Shown here in pieces: positions 49,523 through 58,234 of a stretch of DNA of 64,000 bases. Both the position numbers and the translations under genes were made by a program. Position 1 is the stretch's first letter; each line of letters starts with the position of its first letter. This stretch comes from Gillisella taibaishanensis (lineage in GTDB: Bacteria > Pseudomonadota > Alphaproteobacteria > Rhizobiales > Rhizobiaceae). Location of the stretch: positions 434,001 through 498,000 of the forward strand of contig NZ_MKIN01000022.1 of assembly GCF_001938985.1 (NCBI RefSeq), written 5' to 3'. The notes under the pieces are model-generated. The model was given only the letters and a program-made list of their open reading frames with translations, was not told where the DNA came from and did not search any database.

Positions 49523-50941
49523 TCAAAACGGCTTCAAAATCGATCTCTGGTCGAAGTCCCACAGCACGTCTATCGCACTATAGCGTCCAGCCTCTTCCGG
49601 CTTCTGGAGGATTTTCATAACGCGGTACGCCGCGTCTTCCAAATCACAGCCCGAATCAATTAAATCCGAGATCTCTTCTTGCTGATTTCCGCTCAACTTG
49701 TGAGCTTCCTTCGTGATCCAGAAGTCACTTTGAACCTCAAGTGTATATACCAGCCGTTTGGCCAAACCAGCGCTTACACCTTGTTTTGTCAATTTCTTGA
49801 AAAGTTTCACGCGAGGCGGATCAGGTGGGCGGCCTCGCTTTGCCTTTCTGGATTTTGCGGCTTTAGCCTTCGCGCGTTGCTTCTCAAACGTCTCACGGCG
49901 CGCCGCCTCTTCCGCGTTGATCTTGTCGGAAAGGCTTTGCGCTCCATAAGCTAACTCGTCCGCCTCACTTTCAATCTCAGCCTTCATTTCTTCGAGCTGA
50001 TCATATGTAAGCTTGGCGGAAAGAGTGGCATAAGGGTTTTGCATCATCCGCCATAAGGGCGAAGTGTTACCGGGAACAGGAATAGGAAGCGGCGATGGAA
50101 AGCTGGCAGGCCACGGGTCAATCGGCTTCATAATCGCACCAATCTTACCAAGTGCTGCCGCGCGACGATCTCTGGGCATTCCTGCCCATGCATCAGTGAA
50201 TTGCTTCTCTCGCCAGTCGCCTGTTTCCATACGCCCAACGCTTTGACGCCCTGACGTCGGATCAGCGATCCGCAACACGCGGTCTAAATCTGGCTGAATT
50301 TTCAATGCCTCGGCAATGCCCGCTTGCTGCGGCAAGCTCATTTTCCTGAGCTTTAGAAGCCGCCCCTGGTCGTCAGCATAGCGTGTCCCACGAAGTGCGT
50401 CTCGAAGTGACCGCTCAAGGCTACCGATCTGGAACAGACGCCATCCGACCGTCTTAGATATACTGAAATTACCACTTAAGTCTTTGTAAAAACCGGATTT
50501 TTTAAGATATTCGCTCTTTTCATGGAGAGTTTCACTTTGAAATCTTGAACGTCTATCACCTCCCCAGCCAGGGGAGCCATTACATTCAATCCACCACTCC
50601 ACATAACGGACAACATGCTCTCCCTTCTCCAATTGAGGGAGATTAGCGACGCTTAAATTGTCGCTAATTTCGAGCATAAGCGCTTCGGCCTTTAGGCGCA
50701 AGACAGCGTTGATTTCCTTAAAACCGAGGATTTCCATGGCCCGCAGACGCCTGCCGCCGTAAATTAGCGTGTATTGCCGACCTTCACCTTTTGCATGACT
50801 TTTATAGACCGCGATTGGGTTCAACTGCCCCTCGCGTTCTATAAGTCGCGCAAGCGCGTGCGCCGCTGCCTCGTCAACCGGTCGGATGCGATCTTCCGGA
50901 ACATGGATTTTATCGATAGGAATAGAAATAGTTTCGACCAA
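49523..50941 (-). CDS. ParB/Spo0J-like domain protein of a mobile element
   Basis: About 472 aa. N-terminal ParB-like nuclease/CTPase domain: ISIPIDKIHVPEDRIRPVD, LARLIEREGQLNPIAVYK, YTLIYGGRRLRAMEILGFKEINAVL (C-box with GxRR; Box II is partly altered), then an HTH-like region and a basic C-terminal arm rich in Lys/Arg (KQRAKAKAAKSRKAKRGRPP). Such proteins occur in the early region of Mu-like phages and in ICEs of Rhizobiales. No parA or parS neighbour. Start uncertain: TTG 50941 has AAGGGCGGGG ahead; GTG codons at 50962 and 51001 are alternatives. Between it and the RHH gene an out-of-phase 32-codon frame beginning MSDKPVSNYV could be its lost N-terminus after a frameshift. Confidence 0.82.
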   Translation of the reverse strand: MVETISIPIDKIHVPEDRIRPVDEAAAHALARLIEREGQLNPIAVYKSHAKGEGRQYTLIYGGRRLRAMEILGFKEINAVLRLKAEALMLEISDNLSVANLPQLEKGEHVVRYVEWWIECNGSPGWGGDRRSRFQSETLHEKSEYLKKSGFYKDLSGNFSISKTVGWRLFQIGSLERSLRDALRGTRYADDQGRLLKLRKMSLPQQAGIAEALKIQPDLDRVLRIADPTSGRQSVGRMETGDWREKQFTDAWAGMPRDRRAAALGKIGAIMKPIDPWPASFPSPLPIPVPGNTSPLWRMMQNPYATLSAKLTYDQLEEMKAEIESEADELAYGAQSLSDKINAEEAARRETFEKQRAKAKAAKSRKAKRGRPPDPPRVKLFKKLTKQGVSAGLAKRLVYTLEVQSDFWITKEAHKLSGNQQEEISDLIDSGCDLEDAAYRVMKILQKPEEAGRYSAIDVLWDFDQRSILKPF

Positions 50942-51049
50942 CGCAGCCCCGCCCTTAAGCACCGAAACACGTTGAAACGACAGCAGCCTCAGTTCTGGCA
51001 CGCAGTGGCAATAAGCATCCAGACACGTAATTGCTTACGGGCTTATCGC

Positions 51050-51226
51050 TCATTTCAGCAGCCCTTTTTGCGATAGAACACCTTCCAATAAACGCCTAAT
51101 ACCCTCCGGCCTCGTAGGAAGGTCAGCTTCCGTCTTTCGAAAGGTGTCTATAGCCTCAATCATCTGGCGCGGTAGCCGCACGGTTACCGCTTCAGTATCA
51201 ACCTGGGGCCGTCCTGTTTTTGCCAT
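51050..51226 (-). CDS. Ribbon-helix-helix (CopG-type) regulator, 58 aa
   Basis: Short gene read directly: ATG at 51224-51226, TGA at 51050-51052. The protein MAKTGRPQVDTEAVTVRLPR followed by QMIEAIDTFRK and EGIRRLLEGVL is a standard ribbon-helix-helix: beta strand VTVRLP, helix A, turn, helix B. Lies head-to-head with the gene at 51345 across nested inverted repeats (51228-51282) that probably are its operator. The following ATG overlaps its stop (ATGA). Confidence 0.82.
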   Translation of the reverse strand: MAKTGRPQVDTEAVTVRLPRQMIEAIDTFRKTEADLPTRPEGIRRLLEGVLSQKGLLK

Positions 51227-51227
51227 T

Positions 51228-51282
51228 TTGACTTTATGCCATTATCTATTGACCGAATAGATTCATGATGTCATAAAGTCAA
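51228..51282. promoter_or_regulatory. Nested inverted repeats in the divergent promoter
   Basis: TTGACTTTATG (51228-51238) and CATAAAGTCAA (51272-51282) are an exact 11-bp inverted pair with 33 bp between; inside, CTATT-GACCG-AATAG (51246-51260) is a second small palindrome. The left arm begins two bases from the RHH start codon. Likely an operator controlling both directions. Confidence 0.7.
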
Positions 51283-51344
51283 CAGCCGCGCAAGGTGCTA
51301 CCAACACCCGACGCGGCCTAACCGCAGGCAAAGGAGTTCACCCC

Positions 51345-52064
51345 ATGCCCGAAGCTGTAGCCAGCAATAGCAGATCTATGTCCGAAGGTCAGCACTCGTT
51401 CAAGACAGACCTCACAGCCTTCCTTGAAACAATACAAGAGCTTCACGCCCTAACCATTATGCTTTCGAGCCTACTCTCAGCCAGCGGCCTGGAAAGCGAA
51501 GCATCCGGTGTTGCAGGACTATTTCGACGGCAGATATCCGATCTCGATGAAATTTATAAAGCCGTAAAGTCTGACCTATCGAAACCAACTGAAAGAGCAA
51601 TAACGGCAACAGAAAAACCGAGGCAAAGCAACGTTAACGTTCAATTCAAACTCTACAATCACATTCTTAACCTAATCAAAGTCATCCGGATTGAAACCGG
51701 AGAACCGGTCTACGCCACACATGAAGAATGGCCCGAAGCCATTCAAAAAACTATCATCGGCCTTGCGCAAAGCTATGTCGATAAAGTGTTCAACAAGATG
51801 GAAGACAAAACAAGCGAGATGGAAGCTGGAAGTCTGCTTCCATGGATAGAGGCCATTATTCGCCGTGAACTGCTGAACGAAAAGCCATCCGCGCCGACCA
51901 CGATGTTACGCGATAACTTCATTTTCGACAGTATAGAAAGTGGATACTCAACCGCAGACATTGCTCAAGTGCTTGGCCTATCGCGCCACGCAATTGATAA
52001 AGCCGTATATCGCCTCAAGCGGCCAATTCATGGGGCAACTACGCAGCAATCAACGGCAGGCTAA
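51345..52064 (+). CDS. HTH protein with sigma-region-4-like C-terminus
   Basis: 239 aa, not recognised as a whole. Helical N-terminal part (FLETIQELHALTIMLSSLLSASGLE; DLDEIYKAV) and a C-terminal helix-turn-helix DSIESGYSTADIAQVLGLSRHAIDKAVYRLKRPI resembling region 4 of sigma factors or phage regulators. ATG at 51345 behind AAAGGAG. Opposite to the RHH gene, so the pair may be a switch controlling the element. Followed by a clear terminator. Confidence 0.65.
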   Translation: MPEAVASNSRSMSEGQHSFKTDLTAFLETIQELHALTIMLSSLLSASGLESEASGVAGLFRRQISDLDEIYKAVKSDLSKPTERAITATEKPRQSNVNVQFKLYNHILNLIKVIRIETGEPVYATHEEWPEAIQKTIIGLAQSYVDKVFNKMEDKTSEMEAGSLLPWIEAIIRRELLNEKPSAPTTMLRDNFIFDSIESGYSTADIAQVLGLSRHAIDKAVYRLKRPIHGATTQQSTAG

Positions 52065-52086
52065 CAGCCCCAATCAATTAAATTAC

Positions 52087-52119
52087 AAGGCACTCTGGCA
52101 AACCTGAGTGCCTTTTTAT
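52087..52119 (+). terminator. Terminator of the HTH gene
   Basis: AAGGCACTC / GAGTGCCTT, 9-bp stem with 10-nt loop, then a T run to ATG, 23 bp past the stop. Confidence 0.85.
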
Positions 52120-52209
52120 GTCGATTTCGTATCGACGTTTTGTCATTCACAGCCGCGACGACTTTCGACAATTTCGGTCTATCGAACAATTCGTCTTAAG
52201 GACTGTCAC

Positions 52210-52431
52210 ATGCCCACTCTCGCCGAACGAACACGCAACCAATACCCGGCGACAAATGTCATTCCCGCTTGGCTCCTTTTCTATTGGCGAGTGTTGCGCA
52301 CAACAGCCGCAGGCGATTATGCAAAAGCTTGGGCAATGTTACCCTCGGCGCTTCCTATGAATGTAACGTGCCCGACAGTGGAAGGTCTTGCCGCAATGTT
52401 GGTATATCATCATCTCATTGACGAGCAATAA
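52210..52431 (+). CDS. Small hypothetical protein of the island
   Basis: 73 aa beginning MPTLAERTRNQYPATNVIPA, with AAGGACTGTCAC ahead of the ATG. Contains aromatic stretch WLLFYWRVLRTTAAGDYAKAW. Not recognised. The frame is open 34 codons further upstream but that part overlaps the terminator of the previous gene. Confidence 0.5.
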   Translation: MPTLAERTRNQYPATNVIPAWLLFYWRVLRTTAAGDYAKAWAMLPSALPMNVTCPTVEGLAAMLVYHHLIDEQ

Positions 52432-52738
52432 AAACGTATTACACAGAGGCTCTTAAATTTTGAAAATCTCAAAAAATGCGATTTATATTTACATAAGCAT
52501 AATAATTTATAATCGAATTTGAGGTGGAATTAGAAGCCATTTAATACGTGAATCTCATTTATTTTAGAGCTTTCATTCTAGACGTTTGCGCAGTTAAGCC
52601 TCAACCAAAAAGCTGCCATCTTCATTAGGCCGAGGTCTTTCCATTACCCGTCGACCATGATAGAACAAAGTGTGAACGAATTGCATTCTCGATCAGAATC
52701 TGTAGTTTGATCTTCAAGTGATTTGGTTGGGGGATGTA
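52432..52738. other. AT-rich upstream region of the NdpA-like operon
   Basis: 307 bp, the AT-richest stretch of the island (52440-52580), with many TATAAT/TTTATA-like sites. Presumably holds the promoter of the two-gene operon. No gene seen. Confidence 0.45.
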
Positions 52739-53740
52739 ATGCAGTTATCAGAGGAAGAGATAGAAAACCTTTCTATCGACAAGTTTATCTTTCACGTCGT
52801 TCATCATCATAATGATGAACCGATCCTTCTTGATGAGACACCTATTGGCGATTTTGAGGACTTCTTCCTCGAAAGGGCGATGGAGACGTTGCAAGGCAAT
52901 CATTTTACCTTCGCAGATGGTTCGATAACCAGAACATTGCTCAAGCAAGTTCTCGATGACGAAAGCCAGTTCGTGCCGGTGTCAAAAACGCTGGCGCAAA
53001 CCTTCCACGCTGGGAGGGACAAACGGATCAAGCCAGGTGTGATGATCCTAATGAGGTTGGTCACCGGACAGCGCAAGCTGTTGTCTGTGCTGAAATATGA
53101 CCACGAAGAGGCAGTCACCTACGACATTACCGAAGATGCCAAGGCAATTCTGAAAGCAATCGCGAATTCGTTTACTAAGTCAGCCGACGCGCTACAGAAA
53201 TCAGCCTTGATCGAGATTGTCGATGGCGAAGGTGATGACGACGACCACATCGTGGTCGTTGACAAAACAGTTCGCCACGAGATCACCGATTTTTTCCGCG
53301 GATTTCTCGCATGCAAGCGCCTTTTAGATGATAAGCAAATGACCCAGGCCGTCGAGGCGCTGGTCGTTGAGGTGGTCAAAAAGCATCAGAACGACCTGCC
53401 AAACGACATCACCCAGCGTGTGCGTGATCGGTACTACGACACGGTCCAGAACCGCGAAAACTTCGATGCTGCCGAGTTCTTCGCCGAATTTTTCGGCGCA
53501 CATGGCAGCGCTGCAGTGCGAGCCAGCTTTGACAAAGGGTTGGTTAAAAAAGGCATGGAAGGTGAGGTCTTCAGGTTCGACAAAGGTGCTGTTAAAAAGC
53601 AGCGTCCACAGAAGTATAGGACTGCTGAAGGTGTAAAGATTGACGTGCCGGAGCAGGCCTCGGATACCATGAAAACTGCGACGACGGCAGCGGGCAGCAC
53701 CGTAATCACTATCACCACAAGTCGATTGACGAATCTATGA
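52739..53740 (+). CDS. NdpA-like nucleoid-associated protein
   Basis: 333 aa, the size of the 37-kDa nucleoid-associated protein family (NA37/YejK, about 335). Segments that correspond by eye: IDKFIFHVVHHHND at the start, DDESQFVPVSKTLAQTFHAG (S-x-x-A-x-x-L region), DITEDAKAILKAIANSF, VRHEITDFFRGFLACKRLLDDK (the DFF-x-FL segment shared with YejK) and the late GVKIDVPEQA...VITITTSRL strand pair. YejK-type proteins bind DNA nonspecifically. ATG at 52739 behind TTGGGGGATGTA. Its TGA overlaps the ATG of the next gene (ATGA), so the two are made together. Confidence 0.68.
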   Translation: MQLSEEEIENLSIDKFIFHVVHHHNDEPILLDETPIGDFEDFFLERAMETLQGNHFTFADGSITRTLLKQVLDDESQFVPVSKTLAQTFHAGRDKRIKPGVMILMRLVTGQRKLLSVLKYDHEEAVTYDITEDAKAILKAIANSFTKSADALQKSALIEIVDGEGDDDDHIVVVDKTVRHEITDFFRGFLACKRLLDDKQMTQAVEALVVEVVKKHQNDLPNDITQRVRDRYYDTVQNRENFDAAEFFAEFFGAHGSAAVRASFDKGLVKKGMEGEVFRFDKGAVKKQRPQKYRTAEGVKIDVPEQASDTMKTATTAAGSTVITITTSRLTNL

Positions 53741-55221
53741 CGCTCGAGGAGATGATCGAACTCGGTGTCGTGTTTCAGCGATTAGCCGCATCGGAAGGTG
53801 CGGTCTTTGCCGAGACGACGCTAGTCTGCCGGGTCGATCAGATCTCGAACATCGCCGCTACGGATTTTATTCAGATTTCTGAATTGGCCTCGGCATTGGC
53901 CCAGGCCAAATTGGGAACGCTGTCCATGTTCGGGGAAATCAGCGGGCCGATTGACCTCGTCAACGGGGACGTTTCGAGCATAGAGGGTGAAGCTGTCGCC
54001 GTTCGTTTGACAAAAAACGTTGAAGCGCAGGCGGCGTATTTCATCACTCGAACAGGTTTCGAGGCAGCCCTCTGTGATTCAGAGTTCATGCTTACCACTC
54101 GCAAAATATGGATCGCCGAAGACTTTTCACCCTTTGCCACGAGGTCGTGCGTTTATGCGCCATGGAGCGGCACGGTCGACCAGAAACATCTAGACGACAC
54201 CTTCGACAGCCCACGCAGATTGGTTCGGGACCAGAGCTACCAGTTATCGCCAATCGACATCCGGCCTTGGTACCTTATGATTCCAGGTGACGAGAGTTCG
54301 GAGATTTTCGTTTCTTGGAAAGAAGCTGCCGTCAAGAACCTGATCTTTTGCCTACCAACCGAAATTCGAGCCTCGGACGCAGGCAGACAGGTCGTGCTGA
54401 AAGGTGCCAAGTCTACCTTCGCCGATGTCGATCTCAGCAAGCCTCAATCTCAGCTTTTTGACGTTGTCACCGATGCAGTCCGTTGGGTCTACGATCAACG
54501 GCGTGACACCGAGACGAAGTTCCACCTTCTCAACAACCACTTGGCGCTGTATTGGCCGGAGAAGGCCAAGTGGCCGATGGCTCTTGCTAGCGTGTTGGAC
54601 CACGCGTTGGCCAGCGCTCGAGAAGCCTTTGCCTTCCACCTGCAGGATGACAGCAAGGAAGCAATCAAATCCTTAGGCGATCTCCGGAAGGCCCTGCAGG
54701 AAGAGGTTGCGCGATCGCATATAGCCACGCGCGATCTTTTGGCCGCTCTCTGGCGAGATGCAGCAATCGCGGGTGCGGCATTTGCGTTGCGTTCGGCCAC
54801 AACGAACTCGTCTGCTGTGATAACTGCGTCGTTGGGCGCGGCGACACTGCTGTTTGCGAGCTTACTGACGACAATCGTCTCAAATTGGAGATTTGATGTT
54901 CTCGCCAAGCAAGTTCGCGTTCAATGGCGGCAGCGTCTTTACGCCTTCATGTCTGACAAGCAGTGGGATGAACTAGTGACCCAACCAATTTCTCGGGCTC
55001 GATGGGTCTATCGGGCTTCAGTTTTCCCAGTGGTCGCAGTCTATGGTGTGCTGATTGGTGCACTCCTGTGGGTAGTATATCCCGCCGAAGTTGTGGCAGC
55101 AGTAGATTTCATCTTTGCCCTGCTATCGAACGCTTGGCGGTTGGTCGGTGACCTATGGGATTGGATGACGCCCGCACCAATCCTGCCGTCATCCCCTCCA
55201 TCGGCAGTGACACCTTCATAA
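53737..55221 (+). CDS. Membrane protein coupled to the NdpA-like gene
   Basis: 494 aa, family not recognised. A long soluble N-terminal part (about 1-335), then hydrophobic segments at about 340-385 (SSAVITASLGAATLLFASLL) and about 425-475 (FPVVAVYGVLIGALLWVV and VAAVDFIFALL), giving three or four membrane helices, and a short Pro-rich tail. Mid-protein WRDAAIAGAAFALRS and coiled helices (LGDLRKALQEEVARSH) precede the membrane. Its ATG overlaps the stop of the NdpA-like gene. The layout sensor-like protein plus multi-helix membrane protein resembles membrane-acting effectors, but no such function is shown. Confidence 0.7.
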   Translation: MTLEEMIELGVVFQRLAASEGAVFAETTLVCRVDQISNIAATDFIQISELASALAQAKLGTLSMFGEISGPIDLVNGDVSSIEGEAVAVRLTKNVEAQAAYFITRTGFEAALCDSEFMLTTRKIWIAEDFSPFATRSCVYAPWSGTVDQKHLDDTFDSPRRLVRDQSYQLSPIDIRPWYLMIPGDESSEIFVSWKEAAVKNLIFCLPTEIRASDAGRQVVLKGAKSTFADVDLSKPQSQLFDVVTDAVRWVYDQRRDTETKFHLLNNHLALYWPEKAKWPMALASVLDHALASAREAFAFHLQDDSKEAIKSLGDLRKALQEEVARSHIATRDLLAALWRDAAIAGAAFALRSATTNSSAVITASLGAATLLFASLLTTIVSNWRFDVLAKQVRVQWRQRLYAFMSDKQWDELVTQPISRARWVYRASVFPVVAVYGVLIGALLWVVYPAEVVAAVDFIFALLSNAWRLVGDLWDWMTPAPILPSSPPSAVTPS

Positions 55222-56162
55222 CACACTTTAAAGTCAGCGGATGCGACGATTGGCCAAATGAACGAACTGCAGATTGCAGATGATGGATCTCGGTCTCGAT
55301 TGAAAAGAATTTTTCGAGCGCGCGTTGTCGTAAGATGAACTATAGAACGCTGGCAGTAATGTCCGATTTGGACCAAAAGCGAACGCTTGAATGAGCTTTG
55401 TGCGAACGTCTAAAAAGGCGACGCAAGCGGTCACAGAGATGGTCAGCGCTCTTTGAGAGCTATTCCTCACCGGCACCCCAAACCGGAGAGTTCATCCCGG
55501 CCCCTTATTCGCCATCACCGTTTGCCTCGAAAGCAGAGCATAAGTATGAAATTTTCTGGCTTCAAAATGGAAGCACTTAAGCCGTTACTTTCGTTGAATG
55601 AAATTGGTTTTTTATTAGAAAATACCAACTTGGATTTTTATGATTTAAAATTTCATCCAAAATCAGCGGAAAATGGTACCGTTATCGAGAAGCGGCTTTC
55701 AGAGTAATTGTTGGGCGTCAAAATCAGATAATACCCACATATGGAACTTGGCGCCCCAAGATACGCCAATATCAGCGACAGAGCGGATGAAATTTGCTGA
55801 TGGCTCCCTGCGCGGCCTAGTGCGATGTTTTAAGGTCGATATTTTGCCGGAGCAAATAATCGCCGCGTGAATGTTTTACGTTTGGTCTTCCGGTATGCCA
55901 GGAATGCAAGAGCGCTCGCTCAATTATCTTGATTAGTGCGCGATATCAGCCATTTGGATGGGCATTGCGGATCCTTTGAAGAATCTTTGAAAGCGAAGGG
56001 CAGATCTAGGGCCATCCCGCCTTTGGGGCATTTCAAAAAAGGAATCGCACGGCGATCTGACACGCATGCGCCTCTAAAAAGAGAAGCGGAATATCTTTCC
56101 GAAACAATTGCTTCCGCCTGTGCCCGGTTGATCTCATATATTCCCACGAATTCCAGACGCAT
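55222..56162. other. Decayed or non-coding part of the island
   Basis: Nearly 1 kb with short overlapping frames on both strands and no strong coding signal. The plus-strand (55936-56220) and minus-strand (55920-56162) frames contradict each other and neither has a motif. Base use shifts between AT-rich (55560-55690) and GC-rich, suggesting a mosaic of remnants. Confidence 0.45.
55546..55707 (+). CDS. Possible small protein
   Basis: 53 aa starting MKFSGFKMEALKPLLSLNE. AT-rich, no clear ribosome site, no family. Could be a genuine small island gene or a remnant; reported only because it starts with ATG and has a plausible composition. Confidence 0.25.
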   Translation: MKFSGFKMEALKPLLSLNEIGFLLENTNLDFYDLKFHPKSAENGTVIEKRLSE

Positions 56163-56342
56163 ATGTCAGACAACAGTGCCTATTGTCATCGGCATTGGCT
56201 TACTGATTTTCTGGCACTGATCCCCGGCCTTGACCTCGCCAGCGCCGATCAAACCGCCATCGCCTCCGACTAAATCAGCAATATCGGCCCTATGCGGACA
56301 TTGCGGATGTTGCTAGGCGGCGCATATGCTTGCCCAGATTAG
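56163..56342 (+). pseudogene. Possible short gene interrupted by a stop codon
   Basis: ATG at 56163 opens MSDNSAYCHRHWLTDFLALI then GLDLASADQTAIASD and a TAA at 56271; reading through gives ISNIGPMRTLRMLLGG and a TAG at 56340. Codon composition is coding-like on both sides of the TAA, so a point nonsense mutation in a 59-codon gene or fragment is suspected. Family not recognised. Confidence 0.3.
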
Positions 56343-56384
56343 GTATCCTGCTATCAATACCATTTTCCGGGAGTCAAGGAGCCG

Positions 56385-56846
56385 ATGCGCAGTCTAATTT
56401 TCATCCTACTAGCATTATCGTCGCCAATTACCTCATTCGCGGCTGAGTTTTCGCGTGAACCCGGCAGCAACGGAACTGACTTGATCTTTGTTGAAGGAAT
56501 ACTATCCGATGGCGATGAAGTAACGTTTCGAAAAATGGCAACGACATCGGACAAGGCAATTGTTGTCCTCGACAGTGAAGGTGGCGCCGTAAAAGCAGGC
56601 CTAGAGATAGGTCGCGCCATCCGCTTACGCGGCTTCGCTACAGCCGTCACACCCGGTACACTTTGCGCGTCAGCTTGCGCATTAACATGGCTGGCAGGCA
56701 GCCCGCGGCTTATCAGCCACGCGTCAAAAGTTGGGTTTCATGCAGCTTACCGGCTGATTGATGGAAAGGCGACCTTGTGCATTCTCAGCGCTGCAAAAAG
56801 CAGCAGAACCCTGTGTAACAGGCAATTGAGCTGGGCTGTGCGGTGA
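56385..56846 (+). pseudogene. Truncated periplasmic ClpP-like/COG3904-type protein
   Basis: 153 aa. Signal peptide (ITSFA-AE), then VEGILSDGDEVTFRKMA, LDSEGGAVKAGLEIGRAIRLRGF and GTLCASACALTWLAGSPR, which match the S14-like domain of predicted periplasmic proteins (Ser in CASAC as putative nucleophile) and the start of the HAAY segment. After GFHAAYRLIDGKA the sequence departs from the family and stops after about 27 unrelated residues, so the C-terminal half is missing. This break coincides with the end of the island and with the repeat that begins at 56856. Confidence 0.7.
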
Positions 56847-56855
56847 AAGCCTTGG

Positions 56856-56905
56856 TCTCTTCTCCCCGACGGGGAGAAGTCCCCGGCAGGGGGATGAGGA
56901 GGGCC
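56856..56905. repeat. Rhizobiales CTTCTCCCC repeat
   Basis: CTTCTCCCC-GAC-GGGGAGAAG (56859-56879) followed by TCCCCGGCAGGGGGATGAGG. This palindromic element is one of the very common intergenic repeats of Rhizobiales. Confidence 0.7.
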
Positions 56906-57012
56906 AAGCCCACAAAATCCTTTGCATCATGCTCTTTGCAGCTGTGGACCATCCGTCAGCTCTGTTTCGGCAACATTCGCCCCGCTTCCATGAGAGACCG
57001 CCCTCGCCCCCC

Positions 57013-58191
57013 TCACAAAAACCGCCGTGCCATGCGCATCGCGCCGCGCAGTTCGGCGAGACCCTTCAGGCGGCCGATCAGGGAATAGCCGGGATTGATC
57101 TTCGCCTTGCCGATGTCGTCGGCCAGCAGGTGGCCGTGGTCTGGGCGCATGGGGATGGTGGCGTCGGGGCGGCCTTGTTGTTCGCGGCGGATTTCTTCCC
57201 GGGTGAGCGCGATCACCACGGCTTCCATGTCGGTCGAGCCGTCGAGATGGTCTGCCTCGTGGAAGGAGCCGTCGCCTTCGAGCGTGACATTGCGCAGGTG
57301 GGCGAAATGGATGCGGCTGGCGAATTCGTCGACCATGGCGGGCAGGTCGTTATCGGGCCTTGCACCGTAGGAGCCGGTGCAGAAGGTCAGGCCGTTTTCC
57401 TTGTTATCAACAGCAGAAAGGATGGCGCGGGCGTCATCCGCCGTCGAGACGATACGCGGCAGGCCAAATAGCGAGAATGGCGGATCGTCGGGGTGAATGC
57501 AGAGGTTGACGCCGCATTCGACAGCGACAGGCACGATCTGGCGCAGGAAATAGAACAGATTGTCGCGCATCGTCGCGGCATCGATGCCGCGATATTCGGC
57601 CAGCGCCTCGCGAAAGGCCGGGCGGTCGTAGACCCGCTCGGTGGCCGGCAGGCCGGCGATCAGGTTGCGCTCGATGCGCAGCGCCTTCGCTTCGTCCATG
57701 GAGCGGAAGCGGGCTTCGGCCTCCGTGATCCGGCTCTCGACATAGTCGTCGGCGGCACCCTCGCGCTTCAGCACGAAGATGTCATAGGCGGCGAAATCCA
57801 CGGCATCGAAGCGCAGCGCCAGACCCGTCGAGGGCATCGGGTACATCAGATCCGTGCGCGTCCAGTCCACCACCGGCATGAAATTATAGCAGACGGTGCG
57901 GATGCCGGCCTTGGCCAGCGCCCGGATGGTCTGCTGGTAGTTGGCGATATAGCGCTCGCGCTCGGGCGCGCCGATCTTGATCGAATTGTGCACCGGAATG
58001 CTTTCGACCACCGACCAGACAAGGCCAGCCGCCTCGATCTTGGCCTTGTGTTCGAGGATCTCGGCCTCCGGCCAGGCAGAACCGTCGTAGATGTGATGCA
58101 GCGCCGTGACGATGCCCGTGGCGCCTGCCTGCCTGATATGTTCGAGCGGCACCGGATCATTACTGCCATACCAGCGAAAACATTCCTGCAT
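57013..58191 (-). CDS. uxuA: Mannonate dehydratase
   Basis: 392 aa, the UxuA length. Dehydrates D-mannonate to 2-keto-3-deoxygluconate in hexuronate breakdown. Family segments: [59 protein letters not shown] (metal His), [23 protein letters not shown] and [14 protein letters not shown] (metal His). ATG at 58189-58191 behind GGGAGGTCGTG. Divergent from the GntR regulator gene, with a spaced inverted repeat between. Confidence 0.96.
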   Translation of the reverse strand: MQECFRWYGSNDPVPLEHIRQAGATGIVTALHHIYDGSAWPEAEILEHKAKIEAAGLVWSVVESIPVHNSIKIGAPERERYIANYQQTIRALAKAGIRTVCYNFMPVVDWTRTDLMYPMPSTGLALRFDAVDFAAYDIFVLKREGAADDYVESRITEAEARFRSMDEAKALRIERNLIAGLPATERVYDRPAFREALAEYRGIDAATMRDNLFYFLRQIVPVAVECGVNLCIHPDDPPFSLFGLPRIVSTADDARAILSAVDNKENGLTFCTGSYGARPDNDLPAMVDEFASRIHFAHLRNVTLEGDGSFHEADHLDGSTDMEAVVIALTREEIRREQQGRPDATIPMRPDHGHLLADDIGKAKINPGYSLIGRLKGLAELRGAMRMARRFL

Positions 58192-58234
58192 CACGACCTC
58201 CCTGAAGTTCTTATCATTGGCCTGAAATTCCTAT

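Noticed and set aside
55920..56220. Opposing 80- and 94-codon frames
   Set aside because: They overlap almost fully on opposite strands, neither has a motif or clear ribosome site, and base use does not favour either.
46387..56905. Attachment-site copy of the tRNA 3-prime end
   Set aside because: I looked for GGTTCGAGTCCCT and CCGGGCCCACCA in the island and right flank by eye and found no copy.
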